Assembly: GCF_003574445.1 (NCBI RefSeq)
Contig: NZ_KZ984550.1
Span: 248,001-312,000, forward strand
Source: Streptomyces sp. YIM 130001
GTDB taxonomy: Bacteria; Actinomycetota; Actinomycetes; Streptomycetales; Streptomycetaceae
DNA length: 64,000 nt
Reading direction: 5' to 3'
The notes under the pieces are model-generated. The model was not told the DNA's origin and searched no databases. It saw only the letters and a list, made by a program, of their open reading frames with translations. Made by a program: the position numbers and the translations under genes. Positions 40,911 to 47,978 of this stretch are shown in pieces (within the stretch, counting starts at the first letter, position 1; the number at the start of each line of letters is the position of its first letter).

Positions 40911-40930
40911 GGAGGATTGGCCGATCCTCC
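40911..40930. promoter_or_regulatory. 20-bp palindrome upstream of the FAH-family gene
   Basis: GGAGGATTGGCCGATCCTCC is a dyad with only the T/G pair at the eighth position from each end unmatched. It lies 51 bases upstream of the FAH ATG and 58 bases downstream of yidC. No T tract follows, so an operator is more likely than a terminator. Confidence 0.5.
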
Positions 40931-40988
40931 AAGGTCGTCATCCAGTCCGCAAGACCCCGTTCACATGACGGACCGCACACCGTCCGGC

Positions 40989-41801
40989 TCAGGCAGCGGC
41001 CGCGGTGACCGCCGCCGCCGGCATGTCCCGGTACAGAAGCGCCCGCTCGACCGAACTCCACACCGTGCTGGTGACGATGTAGAGCGCGGCGGCGAGCGGC
41101 ACGACCGCCACCGACACCAGGGTCATGAACGAGAACAGCGGCAGCACCTTGGCCATCGCCCCCATGCCCGGCATCTCGGATGCACCGGTCTCGAGACCGG
41201 CCGTCTGACGCTTGGCCCGCCGGTAGTTGACGGTCGCCACGACGGCGACGAGCGCGAAGAGCGCCAGGTAGACGAGCCCCGCACCGCCGAACACTCCCCC
41301 GTCCGCGAGGGCGTCGTGCCAGCGCCCGCCGAGCGGTGCCGCGACGAGGGTGTGGTCGAGCAGGGCGTTGGATCCTCCGCCCAGTTCGGAGCTGGAGAAG
41401 ACGTGGTACATCAGGAAGAACGCGGGCAATTGGAACAAGCTAGGCAGGCAGCCGGAGAGCGGCGACACCTTCTCCTTGGTGTGCAGCTCGAGGACCGCCT
41501 TCTGCAGACGCTCCGGGTTCTTCGCGTGCTTCTTGCGCAGTTCGGCCAGTTGCGGGCCGAGCCTGGCGCGCTCCTTCTGGCCGCGGGCCGCGGCCCGCGA
41601 CAGCGGGTGTACGGCCAACCGCACCGCCATGGTGAACAGCACGATCGCGGCGGCGGTGGCCGAACCGTGGAATACGGGCTCGAGTCCGTCCGCCAGGCGC
41701 GCGACCAGATCGGCGAAGCCGCCGAAGAAGTCCGCGACGGGCGAGGCGAGCGTGGTGGTGGCGGATGTGGCGGAAACGTGGGCCGTGATGGCAGCAGGCA
41801 T
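40989..41801 (-). CDS. YidC/Oxa1-family membrane insertase paralogue
   Basis: A 270-residue Oxa1-type insertase with about five membrane helices. The cytoplasmic hairpin between helices 1 and 2 contains the charged Leu-Arg-Lys-Lys-His-Ala-Lys-Asn-Pro-Glu region, and Ser-Pro-Leu-Ser-Gly-Cys-Leu-Pro precedes helix 2. A hydrophilic Arg lies in helix 1 (Met-Ala-Val-Arg-Leu). It is not in the rnpA-jag-rsmG context, so it is an accessory YidC. GGAGG lies 7 bases before the ATG at 41801. It is downstream of and probably cotranscribed with the DUF6412 gene, a pairing common in Streptomyces. Confidence 0.9.
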   Translation of the reverse strand: MPAAITAHVSATSATTTLASPVADFFGGFADLVARLADGLEPVFHGSATAAAIVLFTMAVRLAVHPLSRAAARGQKERARLGPQLAELRKKHAKNPERLQKAVLELHTKEKVSPLSGCLPSLFQLPAFFLMYHVFSSSELGGGSNALLDHTLVAAPLGGRWHDALADGGVFGGAGLVYLALFALVAVVATVNYRRAKRQTAGLETGASEMPGMGAMAKVLPLFSFMTLVSVAVVPLAAALYIVTSTVWSSVERALLYRDMPAAAVTAAAA

Positions 41802-42028
41802 GGATGCCCCTCCGAGGGGTCGTCTCGTCGTACCGGAAGTGCGCATCGGTGTGCGCTTCGGCAGGACGGCCTGCGTGCAGGAGAGGCACCGCACGAACGA
41901 CCTCGCACCGCGCCGCGCGAACTCCGCGTGTCCGGACGCCGGCTGGGGCGATCGCCCGCCGGACTCCAGAAGGAGTGGCAGCTGGTACGGGTGAGCGGTG
42001 GATACGGAAGGGGTCGGTGCCCCTCCCG

Positions 42029-42352
42029 CTACGCGGCCGTCGGGACGGGACGGCCCGGTGCGCGTGGACGTCTGCGTCCGCGGGCGTCGGGGTCACGCTG
42101 GGGCAGGAAGGCGGTCCGCCGCTCCCTGTCACGTATGGCCGTACGCACCCGGGCAGGCCGGGCGGCAGGCATCCGGCGCGCGGCGAAGACCGCGCAGACG
42201 ACGAGTGCGGCACCGGCCGATGCGGTGGTCGCGGCGGCGGTGGCGGCGAGGGCCACGACGGCGGAGAGCGCCCCGGAGTCGAGCAGCAGCACCTGCGCGA
42301 GCAGGAGGAACGCGAAGGCGGAGGTACGCAGTGTGCCGATCCGGCCGATCAT
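42029..42352 (-). CDS. DUF6412 small membrane protein
   Basis: A 107-residue protein with one or two hydrophobic segments (residues 8-55, Leu/Ala rich) and a conserved basic tail Arg-Thr-Ala-Ile-Arg-Asp-Arg-Glu-Arg-Arg-Thr-Ala-Phe-Leu then Pro-Gln-Arg-Asp-Pro-Asp. This tail is the DUF6412 hallmark as I know it. The ATG at 42352 has GGAGG 6 bases upstream. The 227-base gap to yidC and the shared strand suggest an operon. It may be a client or partner of the accessory YidC. A longer open frame that continues upstream over the symporter is a shadow. Confidence 0.8.
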   Translation of the reverse strand: MIGRIGTLRTSAFAFLLLAQVLLLDSGALSAVVALAATAAATTASAGAALVVCAVFAARRMPAARPARVRTAIRDRERRTAFLPQRDPDARGRRRPRAPGRPVPTAA

Positions 42353-42389
42353 CCGTCCCCTCCCGTCCTGTTGCCTGTCGCGCGTTCGA

Positions 42390-42431
42390 GTAGCGCCGGT
42401 CCCGGTTCCTGTAGCGCCGGCCCCGGTTCCT
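42390..42431. repeat. Tandem 21-bp duplication upstream of the DUF6412 gene
   Basis: GTAGCGCCGG[T/C]CCCGGTTCCT occurs at 42390-42410 and 42411-42431 with one difference. A 10-bp perfect palindrome GTGACGTCAC lies nearby at 42453-42462. Both are in the 188-base gap between the symporter stop and the DUF6412 start, so they may be regulatory. Confidence 0.8.
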
Positions 42432-42540
42432 GCTCTTGAGCTTCCACCTGGGGTGACGTCACAGGACCCGCAGAAGTTCCCGTACCCCGAGGTGAATTCA
42501 TCACACCGGCAGCGTCGCCCCTCCGCCCCCACCGTCGGCG

Positions 42541-44049
42541 TCACACCGCCGTGCTCGCGAGTACCTCCGCGTCGGGCCGCGCGTCGCCGGCCTTCTCCCC
42601 CGCCGCCGGAGCAGGCCGGACGTACGCCATCACCAGGGTCACCGCGAGGTTGACGACGAGGGCGAGAAGTCCGGCGTTGATCCCGTACACCGGGTCGTTC
42701 TCCGTGAAGACGAGGGCGCAGACCAGTGCCACACCGACCACCAGACCGCTCAGCGCGGCCGTCAACGACAGCCGCCGCCACAGCAGTCCGAGCAGCACCA
42801 TCGGAAGCAGCTGCGCCATCCCCTCGTACGAGATGAGGGAGAGACGCACCAGGGTGTTGGGGACGGCGTAGGTCATGATCAGGGCCAGCGTGCCGGCCAC
42901 CACGACCACCAGCTGCGAACCCGCCTTCTGCCTGCGGCCGGAGCTCAGCGACGGCACGAGCGAGAGCACACTGCGCCCCCACATCGTCCCGATCACCAGC
43001 ATGAACACGGCCATCGGCACGATCGACGACAGCGCCGCCGCCACCCCGATCACACCCACCGCCCAGGCCGGCAGCGAATCGACGACCAGGCGGAACAGCG
43101 CCAGGTTCGAGTCCGCCCCCACCAGACCCGGCACGACGAACAGCGCGGCCATGCCGAGCAGCATCGGCACGAAGAGCAGGATGTTGTACGCGGGCAGCCA
43201 GATCGCGTTGCGGCGCAGCGCATCGGCGTTCTTCGCACCGAGGTAACCGGCCACGGTGGTCGGGAAGATGACCACGGTGAGCGCGTTGAGCACCGAGGTG
43301 GTGGCGAACCACGCGGTGCCGAGTCCGCTGCCTCCTTCGCCGTCCCCGCCGTTCCCGGGCAGCGTCAGCCAGTCGCTCTTCTCGGCGGTGAGCCGGTCGA
43401 GGAAGGGCCCGTAACCGTCGAAGTAGTGCAGTGGTACGTACACGGCGAGGAAGGCGAGCGTGGCGATGACCAATACGTCCTTGAGCACCGAGACCCAGGC
43501 GCTGCCGCGCAGACCGCTCACCACGACGAAGCCTGTGGTGACCGCGAAGGCGATGAAATAGCCCCAGTTGAGGCTGATCGCGCCATACGAGATCGTCGAC
43601 ACGACCACGCCCATGCCGGTGATCTGCAGCTGGATGTACGGCAGCAGGAAGACGGTGGCCAGGATCGCGACGGCGGCGCCGAGCCAGCGGCGGTCGTAGC
43701 GGTGGGCGACCATGTCGGTGATCCCGACGAGGTCGTGCTTGCGCGCGTACGCCCAGAGCATCGGCCCGACGACGTAGCCGACGGCGTAGCCGCAGGACAT
43801 GTACGCGACCACGTAGAGGACCGGCGCGCCGTAGTTGTAGCCCCAGCCCGCGGCGCCCAGATAGCTGAAACTCGTGTAGCTCTCGCCTGCCATCAGGACC
43901 CAGATGAAGACCGCGCCCAGGCTGCGGCCCCCGACCGACCACTCGGTGAGCCCGCCCTGCCCGCCGCGGCCCCGCACCGCGTACAGGCCGAGGGCCACGG
44001 TGGCCACCATGAAGACGGCGAACACGGAGGTGGCGACGACGGCGTTCAT
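42541..44049 (-). CDS. Sodium:solute symporter (SSS family, monocarboxylate/MctP-like)
   Basis: A 502-residue transporter with about 13 predicted membrane helices. Early motifs are Trp-Ser-Val-Gly-Gly-Arg-Ser-Leu-Gly and Ala-Gly-Glu-Ser-Tyr-Thr-Ser-Phe-Ser-Tyr-Leu-Gly; a helix-5 Val-Val-Ser-Gly-Leu-Arg-Gly-Ser-Ala-Trp-Val segment matches the SSS signature. It imports a small carboxylate or similar solute with Na+ or H+. The ATG overlaps the stop of the DUF3311 gene (ATGA), the usual companion of MctP-like symporters. Substrate is undetermined. Confidence 0.92.
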   Translation of the reverse strand: MNAVVATSVFAVFMVATVALGLYAVRGRGGQGGLTEWSVGGRSLGAVFIWVLMAGESYTSFSYLGAAGWGYNYGAPVLYVVAYMSCGYAVGYVVGPMLWAYARKHDLVGITDMVAHRYDRRWLGAAVAILATVFLLPYIQLQITGMGVVVSTISYGAISLNWGYFIAFAVTTGFVVVSGLRGSAWVSVLKDVLVIATLAFLAVYVPLHYFDGYGPFLDRLTAEKSDWLTLPGNGGDGEGGSGLGTAWFATTSVLNALTVVIFPTTVAGYLGAKNADALRRNAIWLPAYNILLFVPMLLGMAALFVVPGLVGADSNLALFRLVVDSLPAWAVGVIGVAAALSSIVPMAVFMLVIGTMWGRSVLSLVPSLSSGRRQKAGSQLVVVVAGTLALIMTYAVPNTLVRLSLISYEGMAQLLPMVLLGLLWRRLSLTAALSGLVVGVALVCALVFTENDPVYGINAGLLALVVNLAVTLVMAYVRPAPAAGEKAGDARPDAEVLASTAV

Positions 44050-44288
44050 CGCCCGCCCTCCTCGGGCTCGGCGTCCCGCGCGCGCTGGGCCAGGGCCGCC
44101 CGGTGGTGACGGTCGCCGTGCCAGGTCAGCCAGGCCGCGACGACGGTGAGGACGGTGGCGCCGAGCAGCCAGACGAACAGGAACGGCAGCCCGGCGATCA
44201 CGGGCTCCACCCGGTTCACGAACGGCAGCGCGCCGATGTAGAGCACGAACGGCACCAGGAGCCAGAGGAGATGAGGACGAGAGAGCAC
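44046..44288 (-). CDS. DUF3311 small membrane subunit of the symporter
   Basis: An 80-residue protein with two membrane helices (about 8-26 and 35-58) and a charged C-terminal tail. The family, DUF3311, typically precedes SSS-type monocarboxylate symporters and is thought to be an accessory subunit. The GTG at 44288 is the likely start, though the GGAGG upstream is 14 bases away; an earlier start would add low-complexity residues. The ATGA overlap with the symporter indicates coupled translation. Confidence 0.85.
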   Translation of the reverse strand: MLSRPHLLWLLVPFVLYIGALPFVNRVEPVIAGLPFLFVWLLGATVLTVVAAWLTWHGDRHHRAALAQRARDAEPEEGGR

Positions 44289-44383
44289 GGACGGAGCGTA
44301 GACCTCCGGTTGTGGGGTGGAGGTTGGGGGTCCGGCGGGGCTCGGAGGTCGGCCGGTTCCGCCGGCGGGGTCACTCGCTGACG

Positions 44384-45736
44384 TCAGCGGGGCTCGACCG
44401 ACTTGAGCTTGCCCCACACCACCAGGCGGTACTTGGAGGTGTACTCGGGCGTGCAGGTGGTCAGCGTGATGAAGTACCCGGGCGCGTCGTAGCCGGCGCT
44501 CGGCCGCACCGCGCTGCGCGGCACCTTCGCGATGACGCCGCCGTCTCCGGGCAGGGTCTCGGGCAGCGTCCGGTCGACGACGTAGCCGTACTCGGCGCCC
44601 TCGGTCTCCACCGTCAGGCGGTCGCCGGGGCGGAGGCGGTCGATGTGGCGGAACGGTTCGCCGTGGGTGTTGCGGTGCCCGGCGAGCGCGAAGTTGCCGG
44701 GGCGTCCGGGCTGGGCGGTCTCCGGATAGTGGCCCGCGTAGCCCTTGTTGAGGACGCCGGACTTGCTGATGCCTTCGGCCACGGGGATACGGACGCCGAG
44801 GCGCGGGATCGACAGGACCGCGTACGCCTGGTCCCAGCGCGGTGCGGGCTTCGGCTCGGCGGCGGTCGCGGGACGCTCGCCGCCGCCCTTCGCGCGGCCG
44901 GCCTTCTCGTTACTGCTGCCGCCGCCTTCCGGAGCGTCCTTCGTACCGCCGGGATCCTGCGGCCCCACGACGCGGTCGTCGCCGCGTCCCCACTCCGACT
45001 CCAGGGCGCGCACCTGTTCGTCCGCGCCGGCCTGCGCCTCCCGGTTCGTCCACCACAACTGGTGCACGACGAGCAGCAACAGCACCACCCCGCCCGTCAC
45101 CGCCAGCTCCGCCCCCGTCCACAGGGCCTGCGCGGGACGCGAACGGCGAGCGGGCCGGGGGCGGGCTCCCGTCCTCGCGCCCCGACCGGCCCGTCGCTTC
45201 CCCGGTCCCGCGTACGCGGTGGTCCGGCGCCGGGATCGGACGCGGTGTCCTACGACCACGGGTACGGGCTTCTGCCTGCGGGGCGGGCGGGGGGCTCGGA
45301 GGACTCGGAGGGCTGGGAAGACTCGGGGTGGGGGTGGGGATGGGGGTGGGGGTGGCTGTTGGCCGGTGGCGCCGTTCGGGTCCGTGTCGGGCTTCGGCAT
45401 CGAGTCGGGCTTCGGCACCGTGTCGGAGTGCGGGTCCCTGGGGCCCTTCGGCTCCGTGTCGGAGTGCGGGTCCCTGGCACCCTTCGGCTCCGTGGCGGAG
45501 TGCGGATCCCCGGCACCCTTCGGCACCGTGGCGGAGTGCGGATCCCCGGCACCCCTCGGCACCGAGTCGGAGTGCGGATCCCCGCCCCCCTTCAGCACCG
45601 AGTCGGAGTGCGGCTCACCGCCACCCTTCAGCACCGAGTCGGAGTGCGGCTCACCGCCACCCTTCAGCACCGAGTCGGAGTGCGGCTCACCGCCACGCTT
45701 CAGCACCGAGTCACGTTGCGGCGGACGTTCCGGCAC
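44384..45736 (-). CDS. Class E sortase with a repeat-built N-terminal extension
   Basis: A 450-residue sortase, about twice the usual length. Residues 14-109 are eight copies of a 12-residue unit (Gly-x-x-Asp/Glu-Pro-His-Ser-x-x-x-x-Lys), then a proline run and a basic region. One membrane helix at about 215-235 (Val-Thr-Gly-Gly-Val-Val-Leu-Leu) and the extracellular sortase domain follow. Catalytic residues: His354 (Leu-Ala-Gly-His-Arg-Asn-Thr), Cys428 (Leu-Thr-Thr-Cys-Thr-Pro) and Arg437. Class E enzymes attach LAXTG proteins such as chaplins to peptidoglycan; the LAETG protein at 36474 is a candidate. The GTG at 45736 follows GAGGAGG by 4 bases, which supports the long form. The extension would lie in the cytoplasm. 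Confidence 0.88.
   Translation of the reverse strand: MPERPPQRDSVLKRGGEPHSDSVLKGGGEPHSDSVLKGGGEPHSDSVLKGGGDPHSDSVPRGAGDPHSATVPKGAGDPHSATEPKGARDPHSDTEPKGPRDPHSDTVPKPDSMPKPDTDPNGATGQQPPPPPSPPPPRVFPALRVLRAPRPPRRQKPVPVVVGHRVRSRRRTTAYAGPGKRRAGRGARTGARPRPARRSRPAQALWTGAELAVTGGVVLLLLVVHQLWWTNREAQAGADEQVRALESEWGRGDDRVVGPQDPGGTKDAPEGGGSSNEKAGRAKGGGERPATAAEPKPAPRWDQAYAVLSIPRLGVRIPVAEGISKSGVLNKGYAGHYPETAQPGRPGNFALAGHRNTHGEPFRHIDRLRPGDRLTVETEGAEYGYVVDRTLPETLPGDGGVIAKVPRSAVRPSAGYDAPGYFITLTTCTPEYTSKYRLVVWGKLKSVEPR
45410..45697 (-). repeat. Eight tandem 36-bp repeats inside the class E sortase gene
   Basis: Eight in-frame 36-base units encode the His/Asp/Ser/Lys-rich 12-residue repeats. The copies nearest the gene start are almost identical at DNA level; the distal ones have diverged. 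The array should be prone to copy-number change between strains. Confidence 0.92.
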
Positions 45737-46238
45737 GGGACCTCCTCGTTGCGGCGGCCGGAGGCGGGGCCGGGGGCAAGGACCGGGAGCGCTTACCGGG
45801 AGCGCTGAGCGGATGGCCGGCGGCCCCGCCCGGCCGATCAACCGGATTTCCCCTCGGCACCTCCCCGGCGCTCCCCCGGCACGCCCCGGGCACGCCCCGG
45901 GCACTCCCCGGGCACTCCCCGGGGCAGGGCCGCACGATAAGGGCACCGCCCAGAACTCACCAGACCGGCAGACGAAACGACAACCGGCGCGAGCCGGCCC
46001 CACACCCCGAACCCAACAACCGACGCACCCACCGCCCCCACCCCCGCGCCCACGAACACCACCAGCCGCCAGCCGCCAGCCGCCAGCCGCCAGCCGCCAG
46101 CCGCGACGAACGGCAGGAGCCCGACACCGGAACCACCGAGAGGGATCCGGCCTCCGTCCCGCCCCCACCCCCGACGCCGAACGTCCACCGACGGACGCTC
46201 TTCCACGCAGCCCACCCCCGAGCAGTACCGTGTCCCCC
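45737..46238. other. Non-coding, C-rich divergent intergenic region
   Basis: 502 bases between the sortase and SEC-C genes, which diverge here. The plus strand is strongly C-rich with runs such as CCCCCACCCCC, and there is a short array of CTCCCCGGGCA-like units near 45890-45920. It contains the 7-bp repeat array at 46063. Both promoters must lie here but are not obvious. Long open frames that cross it are artefacts of low T content. Confidence 0.6.
46063..46104. repeat. Six tandem 7-bp repeats (CAGCCGC)
   Basis: CAGCCGC is repeated six times without error between the sortase and SEC-C genes. A slippage-prone tract 135 bases upstream of the SEC-C start could tune promoter spacing. Confidence 0.95.
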
Positions 46239-47396
46239 ATGCGCCCCGACACGCCTGCTACGCCTGCCGACCGCACGGGCGGGACGGACCCCGCGGCCGA
46301 CCAGCCCTCCGACCGCACCGCCGCGACCAGCTCGGCCGCGAACCGCGGATCGAACGCCGCACAGCCCGCAGCTGCCGACCCCGAGTCGGTCCCCGGACCG
46401 GACCCCGAGCAGACCTCCGAGCACATCGCGGAGGCCGAGCGCCTCCTGCGTACGGCCACTCAGTACCCGCAGGACGCGGAACAGCTGCACCTGCACGCCG
46501 CCGCCCACCTCGAACTCGCCGGCGAGCGCGAACGCGCCACCACCCTCTACGACAACCTGCTCGGCCAGACCCCGGCGAACTCCCTCCTGATCCGCGCCCT
46601 GAAGGCCGCGAACCTCTGGGAGTACGGACACGAGGCCGAGGCCCGCGCGATCATCGACGGCGTCCGTGGCAGCACACCCCGCGACCCCGCACCCTGGGTG
46701 ATCATCGCCGAGTCCCTGGAGTCGCACGACGAGCTGGAACCGGCCCACGAGACGTTCACCGAGGCCACCACCCGCCTGATCACGCCGGGCGCCCCGGTCC
46801 CGCAGGACGCCCGCCCGCTGCTCGTCGGCCGGCACCGCGTACGCCGACTGCTCGGCCTCGACCACGACAACCAGGACACGCTGGCGGACGACCTGCACAC
46901 CTCCCCGGTCACCCTGGACGAACTCCACGACCCGAACCGCACCTGGTCACTCGGCTCCGAGAACCCCGCCGAACTCCGCGCCGAAATCGCCCGCCTGCAG
47001 GCCGAGTTGGGCTCGTACCGCGCCGCCCTGTCCCGCCCGTTCCCGGTCGCGGTCCTGCACTGGCCGGCCACGGAACTCGCCGAACTCCTCGCGGCGTACC
47101 CCGACCTCGAGTCCGAGTACCCCTCCCACGAGGAGCACCTCGCGACCACAGAGTCGGCCCTCCGCGAACTCGCCGCCTCCGGCACCCCGAACCTCGGCAT
47201 CGTCACCGCCACGGTCCCCTCCTACGAGGCCTTCGCCGCCTCCGAGGCCACCACCCCCTCCGACCCCTCCCTCCTCCCCCAATACACCACCACCCTCGCC
47301 TCCCGAGGCCGAGCCAACCCCTGGCCCCCGCGGAACGAGTGCTGGTGCGGGTCGGGGGCCGGGTATGGGGAGTGCCACGGCCAGCCCCAGGCCTGA
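46239..47396 (+). CDS. SEC-C metal-binding protein with helical repeats
   Basis: A 385-residue cytoplasmic protein. After a disordered N-terminal region (1-60), residues 60-170 form TPR-like helices (Ala-Glu-Arg-Leu-Leu-Arg and Ala-Thr-Thr-Leu-Tyr-Asp-Asn-Leu-Leu). The C-terminus is a SEC-C zinc motif, Cys-Trp-Cys-Gly-Ser-Gly, then Tyr-Gly-Glu-Cys-His. SEC-C is known from SecA and many stand-alone proteins; this one is a common Streptomyces gene of unknown function. The ATG at 46239 is chosen; the frame back to 44745 is antisense to the sortase and not real. It is the last ordinary gene before the defence island, 52 bases from Vsr1. Confidence 0.85.
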   Translation: MRPDTPATPADRTGGTDPAADQPSDRTAATSSAANRGSNAAQPAAADPESVPGPDPEQTSEHIAEAERLLRTATQYPQDAEQLHLHAAAHLELAGERERATTLYDNLLGQTPANSLLIRALKAANLWEYGHEAEARAIIDGVRGSTPRDPAPWVIIAESLESHDELEPAHETFTEATTRLITPGAPVPQDARPLLVGRHRVRRLLGLDHDNQDTLADDLHTSPVTLDELHDPNRTWSLGSENPAELRAEIARLQAELGSYRAALSRPFPVAVLHWPATELAELLAAYPDLESEYPSHEEHLATTESALRELAASGTPNLGIVTATVPSYEAFAASEATTPSDPSLLPQYTTTLASRGRANPWPPRNECWCGSGAGYGECHGQPQA

Positions 47397-47448
47397 GACC
47401 GGACGCGGGGGCGCCCACCACGCCCCCGCACGCCGGCACAATTCCCTT

Positions 47449-47883
47449 GTGTCCGAATTCGTGCCGAGCTCACCCGCCGCGTCGTCCCGCATGAGCGGAC
47501 AGAGCTCGCGCGACACCGCACCGGAAATCGCCGTCCGCCGCCTCCTTCACGCGGCGGGCCTCCGCTACCGCGTCAACGTGCCGGTACCCGGCATGCCCCG
47601 CCGGACGATCGACATCGTCCTCGGCCCCGCCCGCATCGCGGTTTTCCTCGACGGATGCTTCTGGCACTGCTGTCCTGACCACACGACCCGGCCGAAGTCG
47701 AACGCCGAGTGGTGGCGAACCAAGCTCGACCAGAACACGGCCCGCGACCGCGAGACCACGCGGCACCTCGAAGCGGCCGACTGGACCGTGCTCCGCTTCT
47801 GGGAGCACGAGAGCCCCGACGAAGTGGCGGCGGCCATCGTCGAGGCCCGCGCAGTGAACATCCGGCGCCGCCGCCGGCCGTAG
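47449..47883 (+). CDS. Very short patch repair-type endonuclease, Vsr1
   Basis: A 144-residue Vsr-family nuclease. Key features: Thr-Ile-Asp-Ile-Val-Leu (catalytic Asp), Phe-Leu-Asp-Gly-Cys-Phe-Trp-His-Cys-Cys-Pro-Asp-His (metal/zinc site and catalytic His), and the C-terminal Val-Leu-Arg-Phe-Trp-Glu-His-Glu. Vsr enzymes nick beside T:G mismatches made when 5-methylcytosine deaminates and travel with cytosine methyltransferases. The GTG at 47449 lacks a ribosome site. Compared with Vsr2 it lacks the long Asn-Met-Gln-Ala-Ile-Arg-Ser-Arg-Asp form of the N-terminal motif (here Gly-Gln-Ser-Ser-Arg-Asp). It is the first gene of the plus-strand arm. Confidence 0.9.
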   Translation: MSEFVPSSPAASSRMSGQSSRDTAPEIAVRRLLHAAGLRYRVNVPVPGMPRRTIDIVLGPARIAVFLDGCFWHCCPDHTTRPKSNAEWWRTKLDQNTARDRETTRHLEAADWTVLRFWEHESPDEVAAAIVEARAVNIRRRRRP

Positions 47884-47978
47884 CCCCCTGCCCGCGTCCG
47901 CGTTCTGGTCCGGTTGTCTGCCCCTCACGCTATTGTCACCATTAATCACATCAACACATTTCGACACTGAGGCAGGGC

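Noticed and set aside
42029-43942. A 637-codon minus-strand frame over the symporter
   Set aside because: The symporter in its own frame is clear; only the last 107 codons of this frame are a real gene (DUF6412).
45410-45697. Regular 36-bp repeats considered as a CRISPR array
   Set aside because: The units are contiguous without spacers, stay in frame and code for a repeat peptide; no cas genes are nearby.
44745-47396. An 883-codon plus-strand frame covering the class E sortase antisense strand and the SEC-C gene
   Set aside because: Only the part from 46239 codes for a recognisable protein; the rest lacks stops because of base composition and repeats.
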